Source of the DNA: Eutreptiella sp. 'Long Island Sound 2002'
Taxonomy: Eukaryota; Euglenozoa; Euglenophyceae; Eutreptiales; Eutreptiaceae
Assembly (NCBI GenBank): GCA_964036045.1
Contig: OZ038384.1
Location: 50,444,843 to 50,508,842, forward strand
Length of the DNA: 64,000 nt
Direction: 5' to 3'
The notes under the pieces were generated by a model. That model saw nothing but the letters and a program-made list of their open reading frames with translations, had not been told where the DNA came from and made no database searches. Made by a program: the position numbers and the translations under genes. Below are positions 30,116 to 40,568 of the stretch, in pieces; the stretch's first letter is position 1, and each line of letters begins with the position of its first letter.

Positions 30116-31160
30116 TCATTGCCAAGCGAGCTTACAAGACCATTTTACTTTCCTCAACTCTGACAATATTGTTTCTTGTCCCTGCTGTACCTCTTCTTGC
30201 TTCGTGTGCCAGTCATCCACTCGCCGCTTCAATTCAGACACATTCTTTCTCACTGTTGTAAGGAACGGGGCACCATGCAGTGGATTATCCTGCCCTTCAT
30301 CAGCATTATCTGGCTGCTGCAGCTCCATTTGTGCACATTTTTGTGTGCACCAAAGCAAGACAAATGCGTAGGCAGGTTGGTTCCCCCTAACCTGCAATTG
30401 ATACTCATTACCAGGACGCAAAACAGGATGCAGAGGCGAGATCTCAACGTACAGACCACTTTTTGGCCGCTGCACAGCAAGACGGCGCTCCACACCTATC
30501 CCAAAACAGAGCAAAGGTGACTTCTCAGGGACCACAGTGATTGTTACGTGGTGTGTTTTTCGAAGGCTATAAGCGAAACGGGCAACCAGGCATGGTCCCA
30601 TGTCACCATCATCCCCTAAAACAAGACGGGCATAATCCCCAACATGCTGAGTCATTCCGTCAGACACAACTACCCCGCTACAGAGTTCAGACCATCTATC
30701 AGATTTTGCTCTCCTGAGTGTGTCCAAGAGTAAACTTTCCCTGCCCTGGAGGTTTTTACGTTCACCTTTCGCAAGGCGCACAAAAAGGACTGCTGCTTCA
30801 TTATCATCCTGAGACCGTTGCTCTTTATACTCTTCAGAATTCTCGTCTTCTGCAGCTGAGTCCTCGTCGCTTCGTCTTCCACCACCTTGCGAAGTACCTG
30901 TCGCTGATCCATCGCTCCCGTCTGGTGACTGCAAAGCAGAACACGAGGGATCACGCTCGTCTGATGACTGCAAACAACAAAACAAGGGTTTTCGTCATCC
31001 TACACTGATTGTGCCGCGCTGTGGGATGCAAATGTGAGACAACACAATGCAACACAACCTTAGCGGAACCTTCTCGTTGGCTGCCGGTGTCGCTTGCTAA
31101 TGCATCACGCTCCTCTGCTGACTGAAACGCAGGAGACAAGGGATCGCGCTGGTCTGATGA
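30116..31160 (-). CDS. Probable host gene, unknown product, two exons seen
   Basis: Exon 31059-31160 (102 bp, 34 codons) and terminal exon 30116-30967 (283 codons and stop) on the minus strand are separated by a 91-bp intron. The intron has donor AAG|GTTGTG and acceptor TGTTTGCAG|TCA, phase 0 on both sides. A second acceptor of identical sequence precedes the first exon, so more exons lie upstream. The protein has an acidic Ser-rich N-part (SDEDSAAEDENSEEYKEQ), a central region that looks like a folded domain (DYARLVLGDDGDMGPCLVAR, HHVTITVVPEKSPLLCFGIG, GNEYQLQVRGNQPAYAF), and a C-terminal coiled-coil-like helix (VSELKRRVDDWHTKQEEV). No family is recognised. Element F begins only ~150 bp upstream, so the 5' part of the gene may be displaced or lost. 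Confidence 0.6.
30968..31160 (-). repeat. Tandem exon-plus-intron duplication
   Basis: The sequence around the acceptor (CTGATGACTGCAAACAACAAA on the plus strand, then TCATCCTACACTGATTGTGCCGCGCTGT) occurs at 30961-31020 and again at 31154-31213, 193 bp apart. The exon starts SSDERDPS and SSDQRDPL correspond. One exon and its intron were therefore duplicated in tandem. Confidence 0.8.
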
Positions 31161-31313
31161 CTGCAAACAACAAAGCAAGGCTGTTCGTCATCCTACACTG
31201 ATTGTGCCGCGCTGTCAGACGGGAATCGGAGACAACGAGCGACCAGGTGTCGGTATGAGCATGCAGCTGCAGCGATCCGCGCTCCTCTTCTTCCCAAAAG
31301 CCGTACAGACCCG

Positions 31314-31839
31314 TGTAAGTGCGGCTACCCTCAATCCGCGCAGATGTCAGGTCAATTACCCCCCATGGGTTCAGATTTAGATCATTTCTGGCAATCTATA
31401 CATTCAGCGCCCCCCAATTTTTTACCGGAACGGTTCCTGTATATTTTGGACACCCCGGACTCAATTCTGGTGTCCGTTGCGGCTGAGATGGTCTCGTTCC
31501 GATGATTTGATTGGAATCGCCGGCGCGCGTGCGCAAACCAAATTAGCGAAATTCTGTTTTATAAATTATACAGCAAGATTTATTGTGATTCATATGTATC
31601 ATATTATCTGCCTACATTTTCTTGTGGACTGGGATTTTTTGCAACTTCATACCTTCATCTTCATTGGCTTCGCTGTCGTGCTTGTATATCATGGACCCCA
31701 AGGGTAAGGCCACAGCACCGACCCCCCCATACAGCTGGGACGCTGAGAAGGGATACCTGCCCTCAGATGACCTCCCCCATGCCGGCCCTGAGCCCTCCAG
31801 TTATGCTCCCAGGAGCTTTCTTAAGGGTAATAGCTTAGA
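31314..31839 (+). repeat. 5' LTR of element F
   Basis: Matches 56305-56817 along its whole length with moderate divergence. It starts TGTAAGTGCGG and ends CTTAGA, an imperfect inverted terminal pair. An ATG-initiated reading (31691) begins inside it and runs on past the primer binding site. Confidence 0.78.
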
Positions 31840-32777
31840 TGGTAGCAAAGGGGCCCTCAGCTTCGAGGCTGTAGGTATGGAGTATGAGTCCAGCCCACTG
31901 GACAGTGATGATGAGAGCATCTGCGGACTAGGTGGGAACCAATTGCCAGATCAACTGGAAGACAGTGTGGAATGTTGCATAGTTGCCACTTGCGCTGCAG
32001 AGGTCGGAATTCCTTGCCAGAATCCTGACTGCCCTAAATATCAACCAATCCCTCACCCCAGCTCAATTCCTGATCGCGGTTGAGAATCCGGGCCCCGGAG
32101 TGGCCCTTCACCGGGCCCTGGTCCCAGCGGAGTGTACGCCTCCTTTGGTGGAGACTCATTCAGTTCGGACGAAGACATCCGTCCTCCATCCAAAGACACC
32201 ATGCAAGTACATCGTGATCCGCCGATTTCAAGTGGTCCAGGAGAGATGCCCGCCAGAACCAGAGCTACGCCTGCAGAAATCAACCTGCTGCTCCAGAATG
32301 TCATGGAGCAGGCCGTCTCCGTGAAGCTGGACACTCAAATCCAGGAGTCCCAGGAACGCTGGAGACTAAAATTTCAGAAATTGGAGAGTCTACAGCGACG
32401 GGACTTGTATGACCAACGGTGCCTGCAAATTCATCATTGCTACTGCAGGTGTCATCGTGAGCATCCGCCGGTGCCCGTCTACACCACTGCCGGGGCGCTG
32501 GAGGTCGATGCGGTGTCGCTGGAGAAGGCGCTGGAAGAGGCCTTTCTCAGACTGGCACAGGAGAAATCGAAAGACCTGCCCATCACCAACACAATCGAGA
32601 GCTGGCTGAGCCAGCAGGAAGACGTGGTAAGAAAGCCAGAATTCATAAGATTACGGTCTGAGACCGCGTCTCATGTGTCATGTGCCCACCACTGCTCGTG
32701 TCGGAAAGAAATCGCCAAGCTCAATAGTGAGAATCAGGCGATAAAAAAAAATCAGGAAGAGCTCTTTTCTTTTTTTA
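31691..32777 (+). pseudogene. gag: Element F gag N-terminal part
   Basis: A single frame from ATG 31691 (MDPKGKATAPTPPYSWDAEK) passes a TGA at 32081-32083 and continues with VYASFGGDSFSSDED. It then has a leucine/glutamine-rich stretch, two Cys/His clusters (HHCYCRCHRE and CAHHCSCRKE) and a helical segment EIAKLNSENQAIKKNQEELF, likely a coiled coil. The frame is lost in the T-run near 32763-32775. The Cys/His clusters are reminiscent of metal binding but fit no family I recognise. The start lies in the LTR; a start after the primer site cannot be excluded. It plays the same role as the coiled-coil gag segment of element A. Confidence 0.6.
31840..31851 (+). promoter_or_regulatory. Primer binding site of element F (initiator tRNA-Met)
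   Basis: TGGTAGCAAAGG directly follows the LTR. It differs by one base from the initiator tRNA-Met complement TGGTAGCAGAGG. Confidence 0.72.
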
Positions 32778-33860
32778 GGAATGGGAAAATCTTTCGCTCA
32801 TCCCGCCTGTTCCTCGAAGGATCCGCCAGTCTGATGTGCCTCTCCCGTTGCCGATGAAGCGACTGAAGTTTTTCCACTCGCGCCCACAACAGATTGCAGA
32901 GCGAAAGGAAAACAGAAAAAACGGAAAAAATTGAAACAGAGAGTTTTTGAGAGTAAAAATTCTCAGCGTGTTTCAGTAGCGAGGAAGAAAGGGAAAAAGG
33001 AAATTTTGGCTGAGAAAAGATACATCGATCCCATGATTGCGGCGCGGGTGTTGCTCGCCCAGAGTCTTTCCGGCGCAGCCGGCGCCTCAGGTGCTGCCCA
33101 GGTCAATCCAATCCTGGCGGGTTGTGGCGGCATTGAGGACATTATTAACCCTGTGAGGGCTAAAGTGAGAGCCATTGCAAAACAACCAAAATACAATGGC
33201 AACCCTCGCCGGTGGGCTGTTTTGAAAAGACAATTTTCTATGTCGGTTGGTAAGAACAAGCTTGGAGACAACGAGAAGCTTGATGCGCTCCTCGAGTGTT
33301 TAGAGGGCCGCATTCGTGATACGTGGATTAAATCCTACACAGATAGGGCTGATTCCTCTAACCCACTCACCTACAGTGAGCTGGTTGCCCTGCTTGAGGG
33401 ACGAGGAAGTAGGTTGCCTGAAGACCACTACCGAACCCTCCTCACCTCTTTCCCGAACATTCCCAACCTCATTCTTCATGAGGTTCAGAATAAGCAGCAA
33501 CGCTTTGAAAATCTGGTGAATGAGGCTGAGAGTGCTGGGGAACATCTGTCGGATGGCGGATTGAAGGCCATCATCTTCGCGAAAATGCCTGCCGACACAG
33601 CTGCATTGCGGGGGCAGGAACAGTCCAACGAGAAGGTGAAATCCTCGTGGACCAAAGTCACCAGATTCCCTAAGGGCTCGGGTCGTTTTCAGGTCAGAGA
33701 TGCCCTTAAAAAGTGCTCTCCAACTAACCTTTTCAAGTGTAAGGAAAAAGATGGTTCTTGGAGATTGAAATCCGCGGAGAAGGATGACAGAGATATCTTT
33801 AGTGAAGTGGTAAACCGAGGTGTCTCCTTTGGAGGAACTCGGCTCGTGTTAAGGGCGGGG
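32778..33860 (+). CDS. gag: Element F gag capsid domain
   Basis: The frame after the T-run contains a TGA at 32832-32834 and then reads a basic stretch (KQKKRKKLKQ). The capsid follows: KQPKYNGNPRRWAVLKRQFS, EKLDALLECLEGRIRDTWIK, LTYSELVALLEGRGSRLPED and FENLVNEAESAGEHL. Fold landmarks (Trp in the first helix, L..L.G....W, and the F-P-N-I-P repeats) fit Ty3 gag. From 33720 on, the gag C-terminus includes DIFSEVVNRGVSFGG. The frame shifts in the G-run at about 33855-33861. Confidence 0.75.
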
Positions 33861-34474
33861 GTTTCAGCTCCACGCCCACTGATTTGTGGGAGGAGTTGGA
33901 GAAATTGGCGGATGCCAATCATCAGCAATTCCATGAAGGATTGAGCCAAACTCCCCGCTCCAACGGTGCGAATGCGAAGAATGTAAATAATACGCAGTCC
34001 AAGGACCGTGCCATTTGTTTGTCCTTCGGTGACACTAACCGTGCCAAGTCCCATTCTACCGAGGATCACTGGCGAAATAAGACCGATGCGGAAAGAGTGG
34101 CTCCAGAAGCCAGTAAAGATCCGCCCAAGGGCCCCGTCAAGAAGGTGGATAAAACTCGCCACTCGAGGCCCAGCGGAAATGACAAAGGCAGTAAAGGCCA
34201 GCAAACTTCTGGAGGCAAGGGAAACCAGGGCCAATCCAGCCAAGGACGCTCTCCAGAAAATTTTAGAAACGGAAATGGTAAGTCCAATTCCGCCAAGGGT
34301 AATGGTGGAAAGGGCAATTTTTCCAAGGGAAAAGGCCAATCCAGTGGCCAATCCCGGGGACATTCCAAGGGAATGTGCGCTGGTAAGGGCAAGGGGACCT
34401 CCCAGGGCACAAAAGGAGGACGGGGGAAAGAATCATCCGGTCAGCGGACCCACCATTCAGGTCGTGGTGCATGA
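33861..34474 (+). CDS. gag: Element F basic nucleocapsid region
   Basis: In the third gag frame the text reads TDLWEELEKLADANHQQFHE, then AICLSFGDTNRAKSHSTEDH, then a long Lys/Gly/Asn/Ser-rich basic tail (KGNGGKGNFSKGKGQSSGQ). A degenerate Cys/His site is possible, but no canonical knuckle is left. It ends at a TGA at 34472-34474. In tandem copies 2 and 3 the same codon is TCA (Ser), so the stop arose by substitution in this copy only. It would bind RNA. Confidence 0.7.
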
Positions 34475-35120
34475 GTGCACCAACTTGCTGGTTCCGACGA
34501 GGATTACTATAATAATGTGACGACGGAAGGCGAGGATGCCCCCGATGAAGAAGGGAATCTAGGCGAAGAAGGTCTGGGTTGCCAGTGGGAGGAAAACGGC
34601 GGTTCCTGGGAAACCGTGCAGCAGGACTATGAGGGATATTGTCAGGATTGGAGGCGCCAAGATTGTGTGGCCACCGCACAAACAATCAGGCGTTTTCCTG
34701 ATTGTCCGATCGTGGACATTGGAGCGCTGTCTGTAGGACCACCGCCAGTTGAGGCGGATGGAGATAGGAATGTTACGGAGATCGGTGCTCCCAACAAATA
34801 CCGAGCTCGTCAACTCATTTTGTCGTTTGTTGGTTACTGACAGGAAGGAAAACAAACACCTTGCTACGTGTTCTTGTCACAATGGTAGTGAAGTGAATCT
34901 TCAGTCAGAACAATTTCCCCCCGACGAATGTGTGGACACTTCGCCTCACCCCGCTAATTTGGAAGGTGTTTTAGGTCATACCCTTCCAGTAGGGAATACA
35001 GGTTCGTTCCTGAAGGCGCACATGGTCGCCCAGGATATATGGGAGGAAGGAAAGGTAGAGGATGTTGTTTTAGATGAATATTTTTATAGAGCGGCCATCA
35101 AGTACGACCTTTATTTATGA
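34475..35120 (+). pseudogene. Element F protease-like region, copy 1
   Basis: An acidic linker (AGSDEDYYNNVTTEGEDAPD), then PDCPIVDIGALSVGPPPVEA, then a frameshift at 34815-34820, where four T replace the three T of copy 2. After that comes LATCSCHNGSEVNLQSEQFP. The G-S-E-V-N-L string matches the retropepsin core, but where D-S-G is expected it reads H-N-G, so the catalytic Asp is missing. The end is WEEGKVEDVVLDEYFYRAAI. The protein would be inactive as a protease even without the frameshift. Confidence 0.65.
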
Positions 35121-35719
35121 AATCTTTTTTGAACGAAGAACAAAGTGGCCCGTGTAGGACACAGACGTTGCTTTATTTTGGAATCTGGAGAGACGGAAGC
35201 TCCCAGCTTCCTATTCCTGCACTCTGGGTACCGAAGTGCAAAATACTTTTTGAGTGGGAAGGTGAACACAGTTTTTGGTGAGGATGAAGGGATTAGTGAG
35301 GTGACCGCCACTGCATCCTACAGCATCTTGTTGCAGCAGCGACGAAGGTACACTCAGCGTCTCAGACCGCGCAATTGGGAGTCTTCCAACTACCGCGTTG
35401 TAGATAAGTGGCGTGATTATGTATGTTCTTAGCTTTTGGAGAATCACGTTTTTGTGCCCGCTAAGGATGCCTTTTGCAACGAGTTAAACAAGCGTTTCAA
35501 GCGCTTAGCTGACGATGCATGGGCAGTAAAATGGGACAAGAGACTGTGGATAAATTCCCCTTTTCATTTGTTGGAAGAGGTGGTTCAGATACTCAAGGAA
35601 TATCACACTCAGGCCATCCTTGTAGTACCACTTTGGGATTGCAAAACCCTGGTGGAAGGATGTTTTGGCCATGAATGTCGACTCCATCCGCCTCCTCCAC
35701 GACGTCAAGCTGTACGCCA
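35121..35719 (+). pseudogene. Element F methyltransferase-like module, copy 1
   Basis: After the stop the frame reads VARVGHRRCFILESGETEAP, then SEVTATASYSILLQQRRRY, a TAG near 35431, and the module proper: FVPAKDAFCNELNKRFKRL, LWINSPFHLLEEVVQILKEY and QAILVVPLWDCK. The order D-A-F, N-S-P-F, V-V-P-L-W is the same as in element A. The unit stops inside this module at the duplication junction. Confidence 0.6.
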
Positions 35720-36445
35720 GGGACCTCCCAGGGCACGAAAGGTGGACGAGGGAAAGAATCGTCTGGTCAGCGGAACCCCCATTCAGGTCGTGGTGCATCA
35801 GTGCACCAAGTTGCTGGTTCCGACGAGGATTGCTATAATAATGTGACGACGGAGGGCGAGGATGCCCCCGATGAAGAAGGGCATCTAGGCAAAGAAGGTC
35901 TGGGAGACCATTTGGAGGAAAACGGCGGTTCTTGGGAAACCGTGCAGCAGGACTCCGAGGGAGATTATCAGGAATGGAGGCGACAAGATTGTGTGGCCAC
36001 CGCACAAACAATCAGGCATTTTCCTGATTGTCCGATCGTGGACATTGGAGCGCTGTCTGTAGGACCACCGCCAGTTGAGGCAGATGGAGACAGGGATGTT
36101 ACGGAGATCGGTGCTCCCAACAAATACCGAGCTCGTCAACTCATTTGTCGTTTGTGGGTTACTGATAAGAAGGGGAACGAACACCTTGCTACGTGTCCTT
36201 GTCACAATGGTAGTGAAGTGAATCTTCAGTCAGAACAATTCCCCCCCGACGAATGTGTGGACACTTCGCCTCACCCCGCTAACTTGGAAGGTGTTTCAGG
36301 TCATGCCCTTCCAGTAGGGAATACAGGTTCGTTCCTGAAGGCGCACATGGTTGTCCAGGATATATGGGAGGAAGGAAAGGTAGAGGATGTTGTTTTAGAA
36401 GAAAATTTTTATAGAGCGGCCATCAAGTACGACCTTTATTTATGA
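35720..36445 (+). CDS. Element F gag tail and protease-like ORF, copy 2 (least damaged)
   Basis: In this copy the frame from the basic tail (GTKGGRGKESSGQRNPHSG) through the acidic linker (ASVHQVAGSDEDCYNNVTTE) to the protease-like core is uninterrupted, about 240 codons. The core again reads LATCPCHNGSEVNLQSEQFP with H-N-G in place of D-S-G. It ends KYDLYL then TGA. The domain is recognisable by its hydrophobic G-S-E-V-N-L and by position before the methyltransferase-like module. It has no promoter or gag start of its own, so expression as a separate gene is unlikely. Confidence 0.6.
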   Translation, partial: GTSQGTKGGRGKESSGQRNPHSGRGASVHQVAGSDEDCYNNVTTEGEDAPDEEGHLGKEGLGDHLEENGGSWETVQQDSEGDYQEWRRQDCVATAQTIRHFPDCPIVDIGALSVGPPPVEADGDRDVTEIGAPNKYRARQLICRLWVTDKKGNEHLATCPCHNGSEVNLQSEQFPPDECVDTSPHPANLEGVSGHALPVGNTGSFLKAHMVVQDIWEEGKVEDVVLEENFYRAAIKYDLYL

Positions 36446-37001
36446 AATCTTTTTTGAACGAAGAACAAAGTGGCCCGTGTAGGACACAGACGTTGCTTTA
36501 TTTTGGAATCTGGAGAGACGGAAGCTCCCAGCTTCCGTTTCTTGCACTCTGGGTACCGAAGTGCAAAATATTTTTTGAGCAGGAAGGTGAACACAGTTTT
36601 TGGTGAGGATGAAGGGATTAGTGAGGTGACCGCCACTGCATCCTACAGCATCTTGCTGCAGCAGCGACGAAGGTACACTCAGCGTCTCAGAGGGCGCAAA
36701 TCGGAAGTCTTCCAACTACCGCGTTGTAGATAAGTGGCGTGATTATATATGTTCTTAGTTTTTGGAGAATCACGATTTTGTGCCCGCTAAGGATGCCTTT
36801 TGCAACGAGTTGGACAAGCGTTTCAAGCGCTTAGCTGACGATGCATGGGCAGTAAAATGGGACAGGAGACTGTGGATAAATTCCCCTTTTCATTTGTCCC
36901 GGGAGGTTGTTCAGAAACTCAAGGAATATCCTGGTGGAAGGATGTTTTGGCCATGACTGTCGACTCCATCTGCCTCCTCCACGACGTCCAGCTGTACGCC
37001 A
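35720..37001 (+). repeat. Tandem copy 2 of the protease/methyltransferase-like segment
   Basis: A 1282-bp unit closely matching copy 1, with the same junction type (gag tail joined to the methyltransferase-like module). It lacks about 40 bp around the VVPLW part (LKEYPGGRMFWP). Confidence 0.9.
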
Positions 37002-37746
37002 GGGATCTCCCAAGGCACAAAAGGTGGACGAGGGAAAGAATCATCTGGTCAGCGGAACCCCCATTTAGGTCGTGGTTCATCAGTGCACCAAGTTGCTGGT
37101 TCCGACGAGGATTACTATAATAATGTGACGACGGAGGGCGAGGATGCCCCCGATGAAGAAGGGAATCTAGGCAAAGAAGGTCTGGGAGACCAGTGAGAGG
37201 AAGAGGACTGTTCCTGGGAAACCGTGCAGCAGGACTCCGAGGGAGATTATCAGGAATGGAGGCGACAAGATTGTGTGGCCACCCCACACACAATCAGGCG
37301 TTTTCCTGATTGTCCGATCGTGGACATTGGAGCGCTGTCTGTAGGACCACCGCCAGTTGAGGCGGATGGAGATAGGAATGTTACGGAGACTGGTGTTCCC
37401 AACAAATACCGAGCTCGTCAATTCATTTGTCGTTTGGGGTTACTGACAAGAAGGAAAACAAACACCTTGCTACGTGTCTTTTTGGTAATGGTAGTGAAGT
37501 GAATCTTCAGTCAGAACAATTTCCCCCCGACAAATGTGTCGACACTTCGCCTCACCCCACTAACTTGGAAGGTGTTTCAGGTCATGCCCTTCCAGTAGGG
37601 AATACAGGTTCATTCCTGAAGGCGCACATGGTCGCCCACGACTTATGGGAGGAAGGTAAGGTAGAGGATGTTCTTTTAGAGGAATATTTTTATAGAGCGG
37701 CCATCAAGTACGACCTTTATTTAGGTCATCCTTTTTTAACGAAGAA
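37002..37746 (+). repeat. Tandem copy 3, first part (split by the LINE)
   Basis: The unit continues at 48504-49087 after the LINE; together about 1329 bp. Its protease-like core reads TCLFGNGSEVNLQSEQFP, with G-N-G at the catalytic site, and one G is missing near 37435 (frameshift). Unlike copies 1 and 2 it keeps LYLGHPFLTK with no stop, so it represents the original arrangement leading into pol. Confidence 0.88.
37733..37746 (+). repeat. Left target-site duplication of the LINE
   Basis: TTTTTAACGAAGAA, identical to 48490-48503. Tandem copies 1 and 2 of element F show the empty site (TTTTTTGAACGAAGAACAAAG at 35123 and 36448). Confidence 0.92.
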
Positions 37747-37784
37747 GATGGGAGATAGCCGGCGCGCACGGAATATGTCCCGAG

Positions 37785-40342
37785 GTGCACTACCCCGTCC
37801 CGGAGTTCGCAACTCTGGCGGGAGGCGACTGGGTCCACCGCATACCCCGGGCCCTGGCGGCCCTGGGAGTGGGGATGTACAACCCCATCGCGTGCCCCAG
37901 GGCGGCCCATGTCCAACTACAGTCCCCGCCGGGCAAAATCGTCACGCTGCGCACCGCCAAGCTGCGACACCGCGACACGTGCCGCCTGACGGTGCCACAC
38001 ACAACGCCGTGGCATGGGCACCACGGGCCACACCACCCCTTCCCCGACAACGACGATCCGTGGCCGATGGCGGTGCGGGAGTGCCTCAACCAATGCGCCG
38101 ATGAACACCTCCACTATTGCCGCCGTGAGCAGGAGCCCACCAACCACCCCGGGTGGCGCGACGCCCTGGCCATCTCTTCCACACCACCGGCACACGGGAC
38201 CCCCGCCTGAGACTCGTCCACCCCACGAGGGCTAAGCAGGACGCCCACACCGGCCCACGGGTGACCCCGGACGGCCTGCACCTCCACGTCGGGGGCTACC
38301 GCCGCCGGGACGGCCTATCCCCCCCCACGCGGGGGGCGGCGTACCACCCGCCAGCAGCCCTCATGTACATCCTCCGCGACGTACTCGCGGAAAGCGAGCA
38401 CCAAGAGCCTAACGCGGACGTGGCGTGGCCAGAGCCCTTGCGCCCCCGGCCCCACGCGCCGACGCCATTGTGGTTGGTGACCACGGACGACCAGTGCACC
38501 CAAGCGACGGGACAAGCGCAGCTCCGGGCCGAGTGGGTAATAGTGCAAGTGGGGGCAGGCCAGCCCGAACCCCGTGGGCTCCCCCGTGGCACCGCCCTAC
38601 TGGTGGCTACGGGGGTGCCACACGACCCACACATGGCGGTACACGCGCTCGAGGACCAGCCGGAGGACACGGGACACCTGGTGGTGCACCAGCGCGGGGG
38701 CCCGGTGTGGCTCAAAGAAACACGTGACGGCGCTACGGTCCTGGGCAAGCACGGTTGCCGGAGCGGAGATCCGGCTGCACGACCACCCGGCGATCAGCCC
38801 AGGCGACACCAGGGCGCTGAGCGTGGACCAACTGACCCCCAGCCACCCCGACGTCCGGTGGCACTCTGCCGACCTCAACGCGGGGTGGCTCAGCCCCACC
38901 GGATACTACTGGATCCCGGAGGCCTGGGGACACACCTCCTCTGACGCGTCCGGGGGCGGACCCTGCAAACACGCCACCAGCGTCGCTCTCGCCGCCGACC
39001 TCACCCGCACGTGGGCGGTGGCCATCTCGGGCACGGTGCCCGACGGGGAGGGGGTGGCCGCCTCCCTCCCCCTACAATACGGTGCCCACAGACCATGGGT
39101 CCACACGGTGGACGCGGAAGTCATCCTCCACCTCCTGCGGCACGCAGATCGCGAACGAACCACGGGGGTCCCCGCCGGCGCAGCGAAGGTGGTCAACCAG
39201 ATGCCCCTGAGGTGGCTCCGGGACGGCCTGTGCGCGCGGGGGCAACACGCCGGGCACCCGTTCTGGTACGTCCGAGCCACCTCGCACCACAGTGACGCCC
39301 TACTGCACAAGGCGGACTGGGCGGCGTCCCAGGACACCGTCCTGCAGAACACGCCCCCGGACCCTGGCCACGCCCAACTCATTGTCGCCGGCCGTGAAGC
39401 CATCTCGATCTACGGCCCCCCACGATGCGGGTGTTCGGCGAGGTCGCGCAACGGGCGCAGACGGACCATGCGCTGACGCACCAGGGACACACACCTTTGG
39501 GCGCGGCCCACGCCACGGCCTACGTCCACGCCCGGGACCTCACCGCGGCGGCCACCAACCGCCGGGCGCTGCGGGCCCGAGACGCACACACGCCGGTGCA
39601 GCGCAGGCTCCGCGTCCGGAAGGAGCGGCTCTCCGGCGTCGCCATCGTGCCACAACCGTGCCTTTTCTGCGGCGGCCCGGAGGAGACCCCGGCGCACATG
39701 CACGTGGGATGCACCCACTCACGGCTCCTCTGGCCCCACTACCGCCAGGCGGTACACGAGGCGGCCCGCCACCTCCGACCTGGGGACAAGGCCCTGTGGG
39801 TGGCCTCGTGGCGCTCCGCAGGCGCCACGTGGACAGAGGTGTTCTGCTCCGGACTGGTGCCCGAGGACGCGGAGGCGCAGCTCCGCGCCATACCCCGATA
39901 CGACCCGCCGGGAGGGACCTCGGTGGACGCTTTCCTCCACCACATGCTCCGGCTGGGGGACTTCGCGTGGGAGCTTTGCAACCACCGGCTGGAGCAACTC
40001 CTCCGCGAGCCCCAGAGCGCGGCGGCCCGGGCGCACCGGTGGCTCACTGCGGCGGAGGGCGACCACCCTCCCCCTCCCCCGCGCCCTGACAAGGACGTCG
40101 TAGCCTCCCTCCGTGTTGTGAATGGCACTCTGGAGTGCCCGCCCCAAGAGAGCCCCCACCCGTACCAGGACCTGCCGGGGGGGTTCTCGAGGCACCTACA
40201 AGACGCCCTCTTCCGACCGTGGATCATCGGGCGCGGCTCCATGACCGCATGGGAGGCGCGCATCGTGGGGGAGGGGTGGGCGCGGGAGTGGAGCCGGTGG
40301 TGCGCCGCCACGCGCGCCCCGGAGACCCCTGCGCAACGATAA
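37785..40342 (+). pseudogene. pol: LINE pol C-terminal remnant: RNase H and CCHC zinc segment
   Basis: Four frame segments in order (37785-38170, 38171-38745, 38746-39420, 39421-40342) make up one decayed gene. The first carries GGDWVHRIPRALAALGVGMY, the region after the RT core. The third carries an RNase H: TSVALAADLTRTWAVAISGT, WVHTVDAEVILHLLRHA and LLHKADWAASQ give Asp, Glu and the last Asp. The fourth has the LINE-type zinc motif CLFCGGPEETPAHMHVGC, an end region rich in Trp/His, and a TAA stop at 40340. RT core and endonuclease are missing through 5' truncation. The assignment to the I/R-like LINE group rests on the order RNase H then CCHC. Confidence 0.68.
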
Positions 40343-40568
40343 GCCGCCATCCCGCTCCGGTGGTCGGGGCCGGACACCCGGCCGAGACCCACCATGATCC
40401 GCGGGGCGGGGCCTGACCACCCGTGGGACGCGGCGACGGGGGAATGGCTGCAGCCCGGGGCCGCTTTGTTGGGGGCCAACAGTCAGGTCTAGCGGGAAGT
40501 AAGCCGCCTCCCCTCTTCACGCGCGAAGCCTCTTCCTGTTCGTCACAGGGGCGACGCCAGGGGGAACC

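Larger units (their letters stand above)
34394..35719 (+). repeat. Tandem copy 1 of the protease/methyltransferase-like segment
   Basis: A 1326-bp unit. It begins GGGACCTCCCAGGGCAC in the basic gag tail and runs through linker, protease-like and methyltransferase-like parts. The reading KYDLYL is followed by a TGA shared with copy 2. It is joined to copy 2 at a GGGACC microhomology. Confidence 0.9.
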
